Source of the DNA: Dokdonella_A sp937902695
GTDB lineage: Bacteria > Pseudomonadota > Gammaproteobacteria > Xanthomonadales > Rhodanobacteraceae
Direction: 5' to 3'
Length of the DNA stretch: 44,322 bases
Assembly: GCA_048498135.1 (NCBI GenBank)
Contig: JBEHYO010000019.1
Coordinates: 1 to 44,322 of the forward strand
Shown here: in pieces, positions 8,517 through 15,308 of the stretch
How the letters are laid out: each line of letters opens with the position of its first letter
Position numbering within the stretch: position 1 is the first letter of the stretch
The notes under the pieces: model-generated
Database searches by the model: none
What the model saw: the letters and a program-made list of their open reading frames with translations, nothing else
What the model was told of the DNA's origin: nothing
Position numbers and translations under genes: made by a program

Positions 8517-9401
8517 TTAGGGATGCTCGGCCTCGACGTGCACGCGCTCGCCGCGCAGCAGATAGAGCCCGCACGCGACGATCACGGCCGCGCCGACGAG
8601 CGTCGTGCGATCCGGCAGCGTATTCCAGAGGAACCAGTCGGCCAGGAGGCCCCAGAGCAGCGCGGTGTATTCGAGCGGCGCGATCAGCGACGCCGGCGCG
8701 CGGCGGAACGCCTCGGTGATGCCCCACTGTCCGATCGCGCCGGCGAGCGCGAGCACGGCGATCGGCTGCCAGTGCGCGGCATCGACCGGCACCCACTCGC
8801 GCCACGCGAGCGCGAGCGCGAAGGCGCTCAGCATGGCCAGCATCCAGACGACCATGCTCTGCGTCGTGTCGGTGCGGCCGAGCACGCGCACCGTGATCGC
8901 GGAGAGCGCATACCCCGCCGCCGACACGACGATCGCGAGGCCGCCGAGCGAAAGCATGCCGGCGCCGGTCGGGCGCAACACGATGATCGTGCCGGCAAGC
9001 CCGACGCCGATCGCCGCCCAGCGCCGCCAGCCGATGCTTTCGCCGAGGATCGGTCCGGCCAGCGCCGTGATCAGCAGCGGCGCGACGAAGAACAGCGAAT
9101 ACGATTCGGCGAGCGGCAAGCGGTTGATGCCATAGACGAACGCGACGAGCATGATCACCGACAGCACGCCGCGCACGAGATGCAGCGACCAGCGGACGCG
9201 GATCAGCTGCGTCGGTCCCCCGTCGACGAGCGCCCACGCCAGCACGAGCGGCAGCGACGTGATACCGCGCATCGCCGCCACCTGCATCGGCGGGTAGTGC
9301 GGCGCGAGCAGCTTCATGCTCGCGTCCATGAAGCAAAATGCGGCCACCGCGATCAGCATGCTGAGCACGCCGCGCAGATGACCGCCGGATGCGTCGGGCA
9401 T
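8517..9401 (-). CDS. EamA/DMT-superfamily transporter
   Basis: The protein has 294 residues with about ten hydrophobic segments in two homologous halves, as in EamA (DUF6) permeases such as YdcZ/RhaT relatives. It starts MPDASGGHLRGVLSMLIAVAAF at the ATG at 9401, with AGAGG/AGGA upstream. The first half has CFMDASMKLLAPHYPP and the charged FARG-like site MQVAAMRGITSLPL; the second begins near SAAGYALSAITVRVLGRTD. Members export metabolites or amino acids across the inner membrane; the substrate here is unknown. It ends 24 bases before the CadC-like gene and is divergent from the HAD gene. Confidence 0.87.
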   Translation of the reverse strand: MPDASGGHLRGVLSMLIAVAAFCFMDASMKLLAPHYPPMQVAAMRGITSLPLVLAWALVDGGPTQLIRVRWSLHLVRGVLSVIMLVAFVYGINRLPLAESYSLFFVAPLLITALAGPILGESIGWRRWAAIGVGLAGTIIVLRPTGAGMLSLGGLAIVVSAAGYALSAITVRVLGRTDTTQSMVVWMLAMLSAFALALAWREWVPVDAAHWQPIAVLALAGAIGQWGITEAFRRAPASLIAPLEYTALLWGLLADWFLWNTLPDRTTLVGAAVIVACGLYLLRGERVHVEAEHP

Positions 9402-9440
9402 CGTGGGTCCTCTCTTGATGTGCAAGCGTATCGCCGTTCC

Positions 9441-9464
9441 CCCTCTCCCGCGTGCGGGAGAGGG
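9441..9464. repeat. CCCTCTCCCGC palindrome, copy 1
   Basis: Arms CCCTCTCCCGC (9441-9451) and GCGGGAGAGGG (9454-9464) are perfect, with GT between. The same palindrome occurs at 16241-16266 and 43043-43067 with AA as the central dinucleotide. This copy lies between two divergent genes, 15 bases before the HAD start codon, so it would be in the HAD mRNA leader. Confidence 0.85.
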
Positions 9465-9479
9465 AAAAAACCGACTACC

Positions 9480-10166
9480 ATGTCGTGCGTGGATACGCCG
9501 CAGACCGCATTCCTCTTCGACCTCGACGGCACGCTCGTCGACAGCGTCTACCAGCACGTGCTCGCCTGGCAGGAAGCGCTCGAAAGCGAAGGCATCCCGC
9601 TCTCGGTCTGGCGCATCCACCGCAAGATCGGCATGAGCGGCGGCCTGATGGCGAGCATCCTCCTGCGCGAGAGCGGCCAGGACATCGACGCCGCGCGCGG
9701 CGAGCGCCTCCGGCGGGCCCACGCCGACGCGTACAACCGCCGCTCGAAGGCGATCCGCCCGTTGCCGGGAGCACGCGAGCTCGTTGCGCACCTGACCGAC
9801 GCCTGCATCCCGTGGGCGATCGCGACGAGCGGGCGCATGGAAACGGCGCGACCAGTGCTCGAGACGCTCGGCGTCGATTTCGACCGCGTGCCCGTCGTGA
9901 CGCGCGACCAGGTGCGCTTCGCAAAGCCCGACCCGGATCTCTTCATCGCGGCCGCGAACAGGCTCGGCGTCGCCATCGAGACCTCGACCGTCGTCGGCGA
10001 CAGCGTCTGGGACATGCTCGCGGCACGCCGTGCGCGGGCGCTCGGCATCGGTCTCCTCTCGGGCGGCTATGCGTCCGAAGAGCTCGAGCGCGCCGGCGCC
10101 TATCGCGTGTTCGAGGATCCCGCCGACATGCTGCGGCACATCGACGAGATCGGCGGGCGCCGCTGA
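9480..10166 (+). CDS. HAD-superfamily hydrolase (phosphoglycolate phosphatase-like)
   Basis: The protein has 228 residues from the ATG at 9480. HAD motif I is FDLDGTLVDS (about 13-22) with both catalytic aspartates. A helical cap follows. Motif II is AIATSGR (about 118-124), motif III the Lys in FAKPDPDLF (about 145-153), and motif IV GDSVWDMLAA (about 168-177). These features place it in subfamily I beside phosphoglycolate and sugar-phosphate phosphatases. The exact phosphate ester cannot be read from the sequence. The start follows a CCCTCTCCCGC palindrome and an A-run and has no strong Shine-Dalgarno. Confidence 0.88.
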   Translation: MSCVDTPQTAFLFDLDGTLVDSVYQHVLAWQEALESEGIPLSVWRIHRKIGMSGGLMASILLRESGQDIDAARGERLRRAHADAYNRRSKAIRPLPGARELVAHLTDACIPWAIATSGRMETARPVLETLGVDFDRVPVVTRDQVRFAKPDPDLFIAAANRLGVAIETSTVVGDSVWDMLAARRARALGIGLLSGGYASEELERAGAYRVFEDPADMLRHIDEIGGRR

Positions 10167-10181
10167 TTCGACGGAGCGCGT

Positions 10182-10394
10182 TCAGCGCGGCGCCCGCCGC
10201 ATCGGCATCGCGGCGGTCGCCGCGTCGGCGACCACGACACGGTTGCGCCCGCCGCGCTTCGCCGCATACAGCGCTTCGTCCGCGCGCGTCGACAGCGACG
10301 CCGCATCGTCGCCCGCATCGAACGTGGCGATGCGGTAGCGGTGGAGGTCGGCGAGCCGCTCGTCCTCGTTGTCCGGTAGGGCCGGCTTGGTCAT
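10182..10394 (-). pseudogene. Remnant of a GAF-GGDEF diguanylate cyclase (internal deletion)
   Basis: A 70-codon frame runs from the ATG at 10394. Its first 22 residues, MTKPALPDNEDERLADLHRY, look like the start of GAF-domain signalling proteins (typically NEAxRLAALRRYRILDT). From residue 23 it jumps to ATFDAGDDAASLSTRADEALY and AAKRGGRNRVVV, the conserved last helix and tail of a GGDEF domain. Everything between, including the GGDEF catalytic motif, is missing. The simplest reading is an in-frame deletion joining both ends at YRI|ATFD, leaving an inactive relic. It could still be translated, but it cannot make cyclic di-GMP. It is convergent with the HAD gene, 15 bases away. Confidence 0.72.
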
Positions 10395-10397
10395 CGG

Positions 10398-10421
10398 TCT
10401 CAGGGCCTCGATATCCTGAGA
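10398..10421. promoter_or_regulatory. Perfect dyad upstream of the GGDEF remnant
   Basis: TCTCAGG and CCTGAGA form perfect 7-bp arms around a 10-base spacer, just above the start codon of the deleted cyclase gene and 64 bases before mutM. It could be an operator or an mRNA hairpin. There is no evidence beyond symmetry and position. Confidence 0.3.
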
Positions 10422-10485
10422 TGATGGCGGTCGGTCGATGTCTTCGGATCAGCGTGCCCGATTCTGTGTCGGCGGAACATGAAGC

Positions 10486-11370
10486 ATGCCGGAGCTTCCG
10501 GACATCGAGGTCTATCGCGAGAGCCTGGGGGCGCGTATCGGCAACCGCGTACTGAACCGGGTGCGCCTCGCCAACCCGTTCCTGCTGAGGACGGCGGTCC
10601 CGCCGATCGCGCACGCGGCCGGCCGCCGCGTGGCGGGCCTGCGACGGCTGGGCAAGCGCATCGTGATCGGGCTCGAAGGCGGGCTCTTCCTCGTCATCCA
10701 CCTCATGATCGCGGGCCGCCTGCACTGGCGCGACGCCGGCAACGCCAGGGAGCCGCGCAACGTGCTCGCAGCGTTCGAGTTCGACGAGGGGACGCTGTAC
10801 CTGACCGAAGCCGGCAGCAAGCGGCGCGCATCGCTGCACCTGGTCGACGGCGAGGACGCGCTCGATGCGCTCGATCCCGGCGGCATCGATCCGATGTCGA
10901 TCGACGAGCCCGCGTTCGCGCGCGCGCTGCGCGCACGCAACCACACGCTGAAGCGCGCGCTGACCGATCCGCACATCTTCAGCGGCATCGGCAATGCCTA
11001 TTCGGACGAGATCCTGCACGCGGCGAAGCTGTCGCCGCTCGCGCTGACGTCGAAGCTGTCGGACGACGACGTCGCACGTCTGTTCGCCGCGACGCGTGCG
11101 ACGCTCGCGCTCTGGATCCAGCGCCTGCGCGACGAAGCGCGCGGCGCGTTTCCCGACAAGGTCACCGCATTCCGCGGCGAGATGGCCGTGCACGGCCGCT
11201 ACGGCAAGCCCTGCCCGACGTGCGGCGCGCCCGTGCAGCGCATCGTCTACGCCGACAACGAAACCAACTACTGCGCGCGCTGCCAGACCGGCGGGCGCAT
11301 CCTCGCCGACCGCGCGCTGTCGCGGCTCCTGCACGACGACTGGCCGCGCAACATCGACGAGCTCGGCTAG
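10486..11370 (+). CDS. mutM: Fpg/MutM-family DNA glycosylase
   Basis: The protein has 294 residues and starts MPELPDIEVY, giving the N-terminal proline nucleophile and Glu3 of bifunctional Fpg/Nei glycosylases after Met removal. Lys57 (RLGKRIVIG) fits the conserved catalytic lysine. LIHPHL-type HLMIAGRLHW, the H2TH/GIGN region (HIFSGIGNAYSDEILH) and the C-terminal zinc finger (CPTC...CARCQTGGRILADR) are all present. Such enzymes excise oxidised purines such as 8-oxoguanine and nick the backbone. The start is PELPDIEVY rather than the PELPEVE of classical MutM, and some loops differ, so it may belong to a divergent Fpg/Nei subgroup with other lesion preference. I give the symbol with that caution. 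Confidence 0.85.
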   Translation: MPELPDIEVYRESLGARIGNRVLNRVRLANPFLLRTAVPPIAHAAGRRVAGLRRLGKRIVIGLEGGLFLVIHLMIAGRLHWRDAGNAREPRNVLAAFEFDEGTLYLTEAGSKRRASLHLVDGEDALDALDPGGIDPMSIDEPAFARALRARNHTLKRALTDPHIFSGIGNAYSDEILHAAKLSPLALTSKLSDDDVARLFAATRATLALWIQRLRDEARGAFPDKVTAFRGEMAVHGRYGKPCPTCGAPVQRIVYADNETNYCARCQTGGRILADRALSRLLHDDWPRNIDELG

Positions 11371-11461
11371 GCCGCAGCCGACGTGTCGAGCGGGCGCGCG
11401 AAGCGCGCGGCGGGCCGCGATTCGGTACGATGCGCACGTGTCACCGACGCGCAACGAGGTC

Positions 11462-12124
11462 ATGAGTCTCGACGACGACGTGCCGATTCCGACCCTGCTG
11501 CGGCTCGCCGGCCGCGAGCCCCTCGCGGTCGGCCACCTGCGCTACGTGTTCCAGCATCCCGGCAACCGCGACGAGCTGATCAAGGTGATGCGCGCCGACG
11601 CGGTCGCGTCGCGCTGGAACCGCAAGGGCCGCTGGGCGAAACGCCTGCCGCGCACGCGGCACTACATCGGATATCTGCGCGAGCTCAAGGAATACATCGC
11701 GGCGCGCGCGCGCTCGAACGGCGAGCCGCCGATCGCACGCATGGTCGGGCTCGTCGAAACCGATCTCGGGCTCGGGCTCGTCTCGGAGAAGGTCGTCGGC
11801 GTCGACGGCAGCCTCGCGCCGACGCTCGCCGCCGTCTACGAGCGGCGCGGCTTCACGCCGGCGCTGGAGGCGGCGCTCGACACGTTCCTCGGCGGGCTGC
11901 TCGACTGCAACGTCATCGTCGGCGACATGCACGCCTGGAACATCGTGCTCGGCAGCGATTCGCGCGGCGGCCCGCGCCTCGTCATGATCGACGGCTTCGG
12001 CGAGAAGCACGCGATCCCGATTTCTTCGATGAGCCGCGCCGTGAACCGCTATCGCACGAAACGGCTCTATAAGCGCATGCTCGCCCAGCTCGAACGCATC
12101 GTGCCGATCAGCGGCGAGGATTGA
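11462..12124 (+). CDS. yrbL: YrbL-family kinase-like protein
   Basis: The protein has 220 residues from the ATG at 11462. It matches the PhoP-regulatory-network YrbL family (PF10707): GREPLAVGHLRYVFQHPGN near the start, LIKVMRADA, a tyrosine/arginine-rich middle (RTRHYIGYLRELKEYIA) and VSEKVVGVDGSLAPTL. VGDMHAWNIVLG (about 157-168) followed by LVMIDGFGEK looks like the catalytic loop and DxG of aminoglycoside-phosphotransferase/protein-kinase-like folds. In E. coli, YrbL is controlled by PhoP and PmrA; its reaction is unknown. It is convergent with an ArnT-like gene, with only 6 bases between stops. Confidence 0.85.
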   Translation: MSLDDDVPIPTLLRLAGREPLAVGHLRYVFQHPGNRDELIKVMRADAVASRWNRKGRWAKRLPRTRHYIGYLRELKEYIAARARSNGEPPIARMVGLVETDLGLGLVSEKVVGVDGSLAPTLAAVYERRGFTPALEAALDTFLGGLLDCNVIVGDMHAWNIVLGSDSRGGPRLVMIDGFGEKHAIPISSMSRAVNRYRTKRLYKRMLAQLERIVPISGED

Positions 12125-12130
12125 CGCGCG

Positions 12131-13864
12131 TCACGGATCCGGCGCGTCCTGCTTTTCCTGCTCGGCATCGACGCTCGAATCCGGCACGCAACCGGCGATC
12201 ACCGCCTCGCTCGGCACGAGCCACCATCGCCGCCGGTTCGCGTAGCCCACCGATGTGGCCTTCGCCTTGTCGATGCAGCGGCCCATCGCCTCGTCGAGAA
12301 TGAAGATCTGACGCTTCGCCGGATCGCCCGCCTGCCACTCAAGCGCTTCGCCGAGCTGCTTGTCCCACGGCTGCAGGAAGCCGAAATCGACGACCGGGCC
12401 TTGGGCCATCAGGAGGTTCTGCTCCTTCCATGCGACCAGGCCGATCGTCGCGTCCGGCCCGACGCGCTCGCGCGCCTCGCGCATGACGCCCTTCGCCGAG
12501 CTCGAATCGTTGAGTAGCGGGTACGACCAGAAACTCCATACCAGCCAGAGCGCCGCGATGCCGGCGAGCAAGGCATGCACGCCGCGCTGTCGCCGGAACC
12601 ATGCCGCGGCGAGGATGAAGGCAACGCCGATCGCGATGACCATGCCCCAGACCATGTGACCGAGGTCCTCGAGCTCGCGCTGCACGATGAACCGCTCCGC
12701 CGCGGGCGCGTGTGCATAGAGCGCCCAGAGCCCCGCCCCGACGATCGCGACGCCGCCGATCGCCGCGATCGCGAACGCACTCGTGCGCAGCCATGTCGAT
12801 GCCGCCATCTCCTCCAGATACGGCGCCATGGCGAGGGCGACCATCGGGATCGCCGGCATCAGGTACACGTCGCGCTTGCCTACCGGGATGCTGAAGAAGA
12901 CGAGGATCAGCAGCGTCCAGCCCAGCGGCAGCAGGATGCGCGCCTCGCCGGCCTTGAGATCGCGCCACCAGCGCGGCACGGCGCCGATGTACGCGAGCGA
13001 CATCGGGAACCAGTTGAACAGCACGATCGGCAGGTAATAGTAGAACGGCTGCGGGTGCGACCATGATCCCGCGTAGCGTCCCGCGGTCTGCCGGAAGAAG
13101 AGATCGTGCACGTACGCCGCGTACTCCGCGGTGCCGCGCGCGTGCGCGACCGCGAGCACGCTGAGCCCCCAGGCGAGGATCGGGGCGAGGAACGCGACGA
13201 TGCCGCCGAGCCATTTGAGTGCCGAGTGCTCCGTGCGCGTGACGCCGTTCCAGCCGCGCACGCGCGCGAACACGTACGGCACGAACATCAGCAGCGCGAG
13301 GATGCCGACGCCCTTGGTGATGACGCCGATACCCGCGGCGAAGCAGCCGAGCCAGTACGCGCGCCAGTTCGGGCCGCGCAGGAAGTGCACGAGCAAGCCC
13401 CAGTTCGCCAGCGTGATCCAGCCCATGATCAGGGGATCGATCTGCGCGCGCTTGACCTGGTACATGAACTGGAAGACGAACAGCGCGGCGATTCCCGCGT
13501 AGAGCCCGGCCTTGTGATTCCAGAACCGCCGGCCGAGATCGTAGGTCAGGCCGAGCGTCAGCAAGCCCGCGAGCAGCGATGGCAGCAGGAACGCGACCCG
13601 CCAGCTCCGCGTGACTTCGTACGACGCCGCCTCGCTCCACATCAGCATCGGCGGCTTGTCGGAATAGAGCTCGCGGCCGCGATGCGGAAAGAGCCAGTCG
13701 CCCGATTCGACCATCTGCTTCGCAGCGAGCGTGAAGCGCGGCTCGTCGCTCGGCCACGGATCGCGCAACCCGATGCCCGCTCCGAGCAGGACGAACGCGA
13801 CGAGCATGAAAAGCCAGAATGCGCGCCGTTCGCGTGCGTTTTCGAGCGTCGGTGCAGGAGTCAT
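12131..13864 (-). CDS. ArnT-like/PMT-family membrane glycosyltransferase
   Basis: The protein has 577 residues. The N-terminal half is polytopic with about 11-12 predicted spans. The first loop has the acidic motif RDPWPSDEPRFTLAAKQM and then SGDWLFP...YSDKPPMLMW, the signature of GT39/GT83 (PMT, ArnT) enzymes in which the Asp/Glu pair sits at the active site. Such enzymes move a sugar from a polyprenyl-phosphate donor to lipid A, protein or another periplasmic acceptor. The C-terminal part (from about 470) is soluble and includes DATIGLVAWKEQNLLM. Donor and acceptor are not readable. A role in L-Ara4N transfer would need an arn operon, which is not in the window. Confidence 0.85.
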   Translation of the reverse strand: MTPAPTLENARERRAFWLFMLVAFVLLGAGIGLRDPWPSDEPRFTLAAKQMVESGDWLFPHRGRELYSDKPPMLMWSEAASYEVTRSWRVAFLLPSLLAGLLTLGLTYDLGRRFWNHKAGLYAGIAALFVFQFMYQVKRAQIDPLIMGWITLANWGLLVHFLRGPNWRAYWLGCFAAGIGVITKGVGILALLMFVPYVFARVRGWNGVTRTEHSALKWLGGIVAFLAPILAWGLSVLAVAHARGTAEYAAYVHDLFFRQTAGRYAGSWSHPQPFYYYLPIVLFNWFPMSLAYIGAVPRWWRDLKAGEARILLPLGWTLLILVFFSIPVGKRDVYLMPAIPMVALAMAPYLEEMAASTWLRTSAFAIAAIGGVAIVGAGLWALYAHAPAAERFIVQRELEDLGHMVWGMVIAIGVAFILAAAWFRRQRGVHALLAGIAALWLVWSFWSYPLLNDSSSAKGVMREARERVGPDATIGLVAWKEQNLLMAQGPVVDFGFLQPWDKQLGEALEWQAGDPAKRQIFILDEAMGRCIDKAKATSVGYANRRRWWLVPSEAVIAGCVPDSSVDAEQEKQDAPDP

Positions 13865-13918
13865 GGGCGGCGCCGCAACGGGACAGCACCTATGGTAGCA
13901 GGCCCTTGCCGGGGCCCG

Positions 13919-14371
13919 TCAGCGCAGCCTGTCCGCCTTCATGGCGCGCGCGTCGAGCTTCTCGACGAACTGGATGCGGCAGCGCTCCGCGCCGACCATG
14001 ACCGCCGCGGCGCCGGGCCTGACGACGCCGCCGTCGGCCGACAGCAGGATCGTCGACGCCAATTCGACCCCGAAGCACGCCCCGAAGAGCGTCAGGAGAT
14101 ATGCCTCGGCGGGCGAGGTCCAGACGACGACGTGCTGCGGATCGGGCGCGTCCCAGTCGGTGACGTTCGACGCGTTGAAGACCTGCACGTTGCCGCGGAT
14201 GTAGCGGCGGTAGTCGTCGGTCGTCGGGCGCGCCTTCGAGGCGGCAGCGTCGGCGCGCGCGGCCGCCGCGTCGCCGTGGGCGGGTGGCGCGGATGCACAC
14301 GCGGCCAGCGCGGCGGCGAGCGCAATACCTGCAAGCGCAGGGACGGATCGCACGTTGAATCTCCGCTGCAT
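13919..14371 (-). CDS. Small putative lipoprotein, DUF6491-like
   Basis: The protein has 150 residues from the ATG at 14371. The signal sequence RSVPALAGIALAAALAACAS ends in a lipobox (LAAC), so Cys22-23 is the probable lipidation site. After an alanine-rich linker comes a compact domain: DDYRRYIRGNVQVFNASNVTDW, VVWTSPAEAYLLTLFGACFG, ILLSADGG and ERCRIQFVEKLDARAMK. This pattern resembles DUF6491 proteins of xanthomonads, which have no known function; the family call is from memory. Longer in-frame starts add 51 residues ahead of the signal peptide and are unlikely. Divergent from the 88-residue gene at 14586. Confidence 0.75.
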   Translation of the reverse strand: MQRRFNVRSVPALAGIALAAALAACASAPPAHGDAAAARADAAASKARPTTDDYRRYIRGNVQVFNASNVTDWDAPDPQHVVVWTSPAEAYLLTLFGACFGVELASTILLSADGGVVRPGAAAVMVGAERCRIQFVEKLDARAMKADRLR

Positions 14372-14440
14372 GCGAGCGCCGAAGATAGAGCCGCGTCGAG
14401 GACAAGACAAGCGACGCTCCCGAAAGTTCGCCCGCGTCGT

Positions 14441-14466
14441 GCAAAGGGCGCTTTGCATGCGCAAAG
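14441..14466. promoter_or_regulatory. Three GCAAAG hexamers in alternating orientation every 10 bp
   Basis: GCAAAG at 14441-14446, its complement CTTTGC at 14451-14456 and GCAAAG at 14461-14466 start exactly 10 bp apart. The last two form the palindrome CTTTGCATGCGCAAAG. The site lies between divergent genes, 70-145 bases from each. The helical phasing suggests a protein-binding site; the factor is unknown. Confidence 0.4.
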
Positions 14467-14485
14467 GTGCACAAGCGCGCACCGC

Positions 14486-14513
14486 GTTAACCCGACTGCA
14501 ACAGCAGGTTAAC
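14486..14513. promoter_or_regulatory. GTTAACC-N14-GGTTAAC dyad
   Basis: Perfect 7-bp arms (14486-14492 and 14507-14513) have centres 21 bp apart, two helical turns. This spacing suits a dimeric regulator. It lies 72 bases upstream of the 88-residue gene and next to the GCAAAG array. The arms are AT-rich in otherwise GC-rich DNA, so the dyad is unlikely to be background. Confidence 0.4.
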
Positions 14514-14585
14514 CGCAGCAACACCGTCGCTGTCTATGCTGCACGGGCGTCAACGAGGCTGCACCCCAAGGATCTGGAGAACACG

Positions 14586-14852
14586 ATGAACACCTCGCGC
14601 CATACCGAAGTCAACGTGCTGGGTTACAGGATCGATCATGTCCGCGCACATCCGCCGGTGCCGGCCCTCGCGGGGACGGAATCCCCGCGCGGGAACGGGC
14701 TCGACAGCTGGCGCGAAGTGCTGTGTCCCGAGAGCGGCGCCGTGCTCGCGCGCTTTTCCTCGCGCGCGGAAGCCGAGCGCTTCATCATCGATCGCGAGCT
14801 CGCCAATGCGCGCCGCGCCGTGCATGCACCTCTCCAGGCGGCCGCCGCCTAG
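14586..14852 (+). CDS. Small hypothetical protein
   Basis: The protein has 88 residues from the ATG at 14586, chosen because GGAG lies seven bases upstream (CTGGAGAACACGATG). I do not recognise it. It has no signal peptide or membrane span. The central part, SWREVLCPESGAVLARFSSR, followed by AEAERFIIDRELANARRAV, suggests a beta hairpin and an amphipathic helix. The first 30 residues (TEVNVLGYRIDHVRAHPP) are more polar. Two symmetric motifs upstream suggest regulated expression. Alternative: a conserved small protein of the order with an unknown role. Confidence 0.6.
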   Translation: MNTSRHTEVNVLGYRIDHVRAHPPVPALAGTESPRGNGLDSWREVLCPESGAVLARFSSRAEAERFIIDRELANARRAVHAPLQAAAA

Positions 14853-14927
14853 CGATTGGGTGTTTCTCCCTGTCGTTTCTGGGTGCGCCCTCCGCATTGT
14901 TTGAGGTGCGGGAAAGCGGCACAGTCT

Positions 14928-14947
14928 GTCGGGCCACAGGGCCCGAC
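14928..14947 (+). promoter_or_regulatory. Hairpin abutting the arsC start codon
   Basis: GTCGGGCC, loop ACAG, GGCCCGAC: perfect 8-bp arms ending two bases before the arsC ATG at 14950. The region where a ribosome-binding site should lie (14937-14944) is in the loop and 3' arm. In mRNA this would mask the site, so translation may be controlled; a terminator for the small upstream gene is the alternative, though no U-tract follows. Confidence 0.4.
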
Positions 14948-14949
14948 GC

Positions 14950-15306
14950 ATGCGCCAGCCGACGATCTATCACAATCCGCGTTGTTCGAAGTCGCGCGCG
15001 ACGCTGGAGCTGCTCGTCGCGCGCGGTTTTTCGCCGCGCGTCATCGAATACCTTTCGAGCCCGCCGTCGGTCGCCGAAGTCGAGCGTCTGCTCGCGATGC
15101 TCGACATCGAGCCGCGCGAGCTGTTGCGCACGGACGAGGACGACTACCGCGACCTCGGCCTTGCCGATCCGCGCCTCAGGCGCGATCAGCTGGTAGCCGC
15201 GATCGCGGCGAATCCGCGCCTGATGCAGCGCCCGATCGTCGTCATGGGCAGCAAGGCCGCAATCGGTCGACCGCCCGAGGCGGTACTCGCGATCCTGCCG
15301 GACTAG
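14950..15306 (+). CDS. arsC: ArsC-family (glutaredoxin-dependent) arsenate reductase
   Basis: The protein has 118 residues, the usual ArsC length. The start MRQPTIYHNPRCSKSR carries the HNPRCSKSR signature with catalytic Cys12. VIEYLSSPPS, PRELLRTDEDDYRDLG and QRPIVVMG follow, and the arginine in QRP corresponds to the arsenate-binding Arg94 of plasmid ArsC. The family reduces arsenate to arsenite in the cytosol using glutathione and glutaredoxin. Related YfgD/Spx-like proteins share the fold, and no arsB or arsR is nearby, so the physiological role is less certain. It is 2 bases from the next gene, a LysR regulator in the same direction. Confidence 0.88.
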   Translation: MRQPTIYHNPRCSKSRATLELLVARGFSPRVIEYLSSPPSVAEVERLLAMLDIEPRELLRTDEDDYRDLGLADPRLRRDQLVAAIAANPRLMQRPIVVMGSKAAIGRPPEAVLAILPD

Positions 15307-15308
15307 CG

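Noticed and set aside
7044..9479. Very long plus-strand open frame (over 800 codons) ahead of the HAD gene
   Set aside because: It is antisense to the CadC-like regulator and the DMT transporter, is full of Arg/Ala/His, and has no domain signature. Only its last 228 codons, from 9480, are a real gene.
13866..14512. Plus-strand frame antisense to the lipoprotein gene
   Set aside because: It has no ribosome-binding site or domain, while the opposite strand gives a lipobox and a folded domain.
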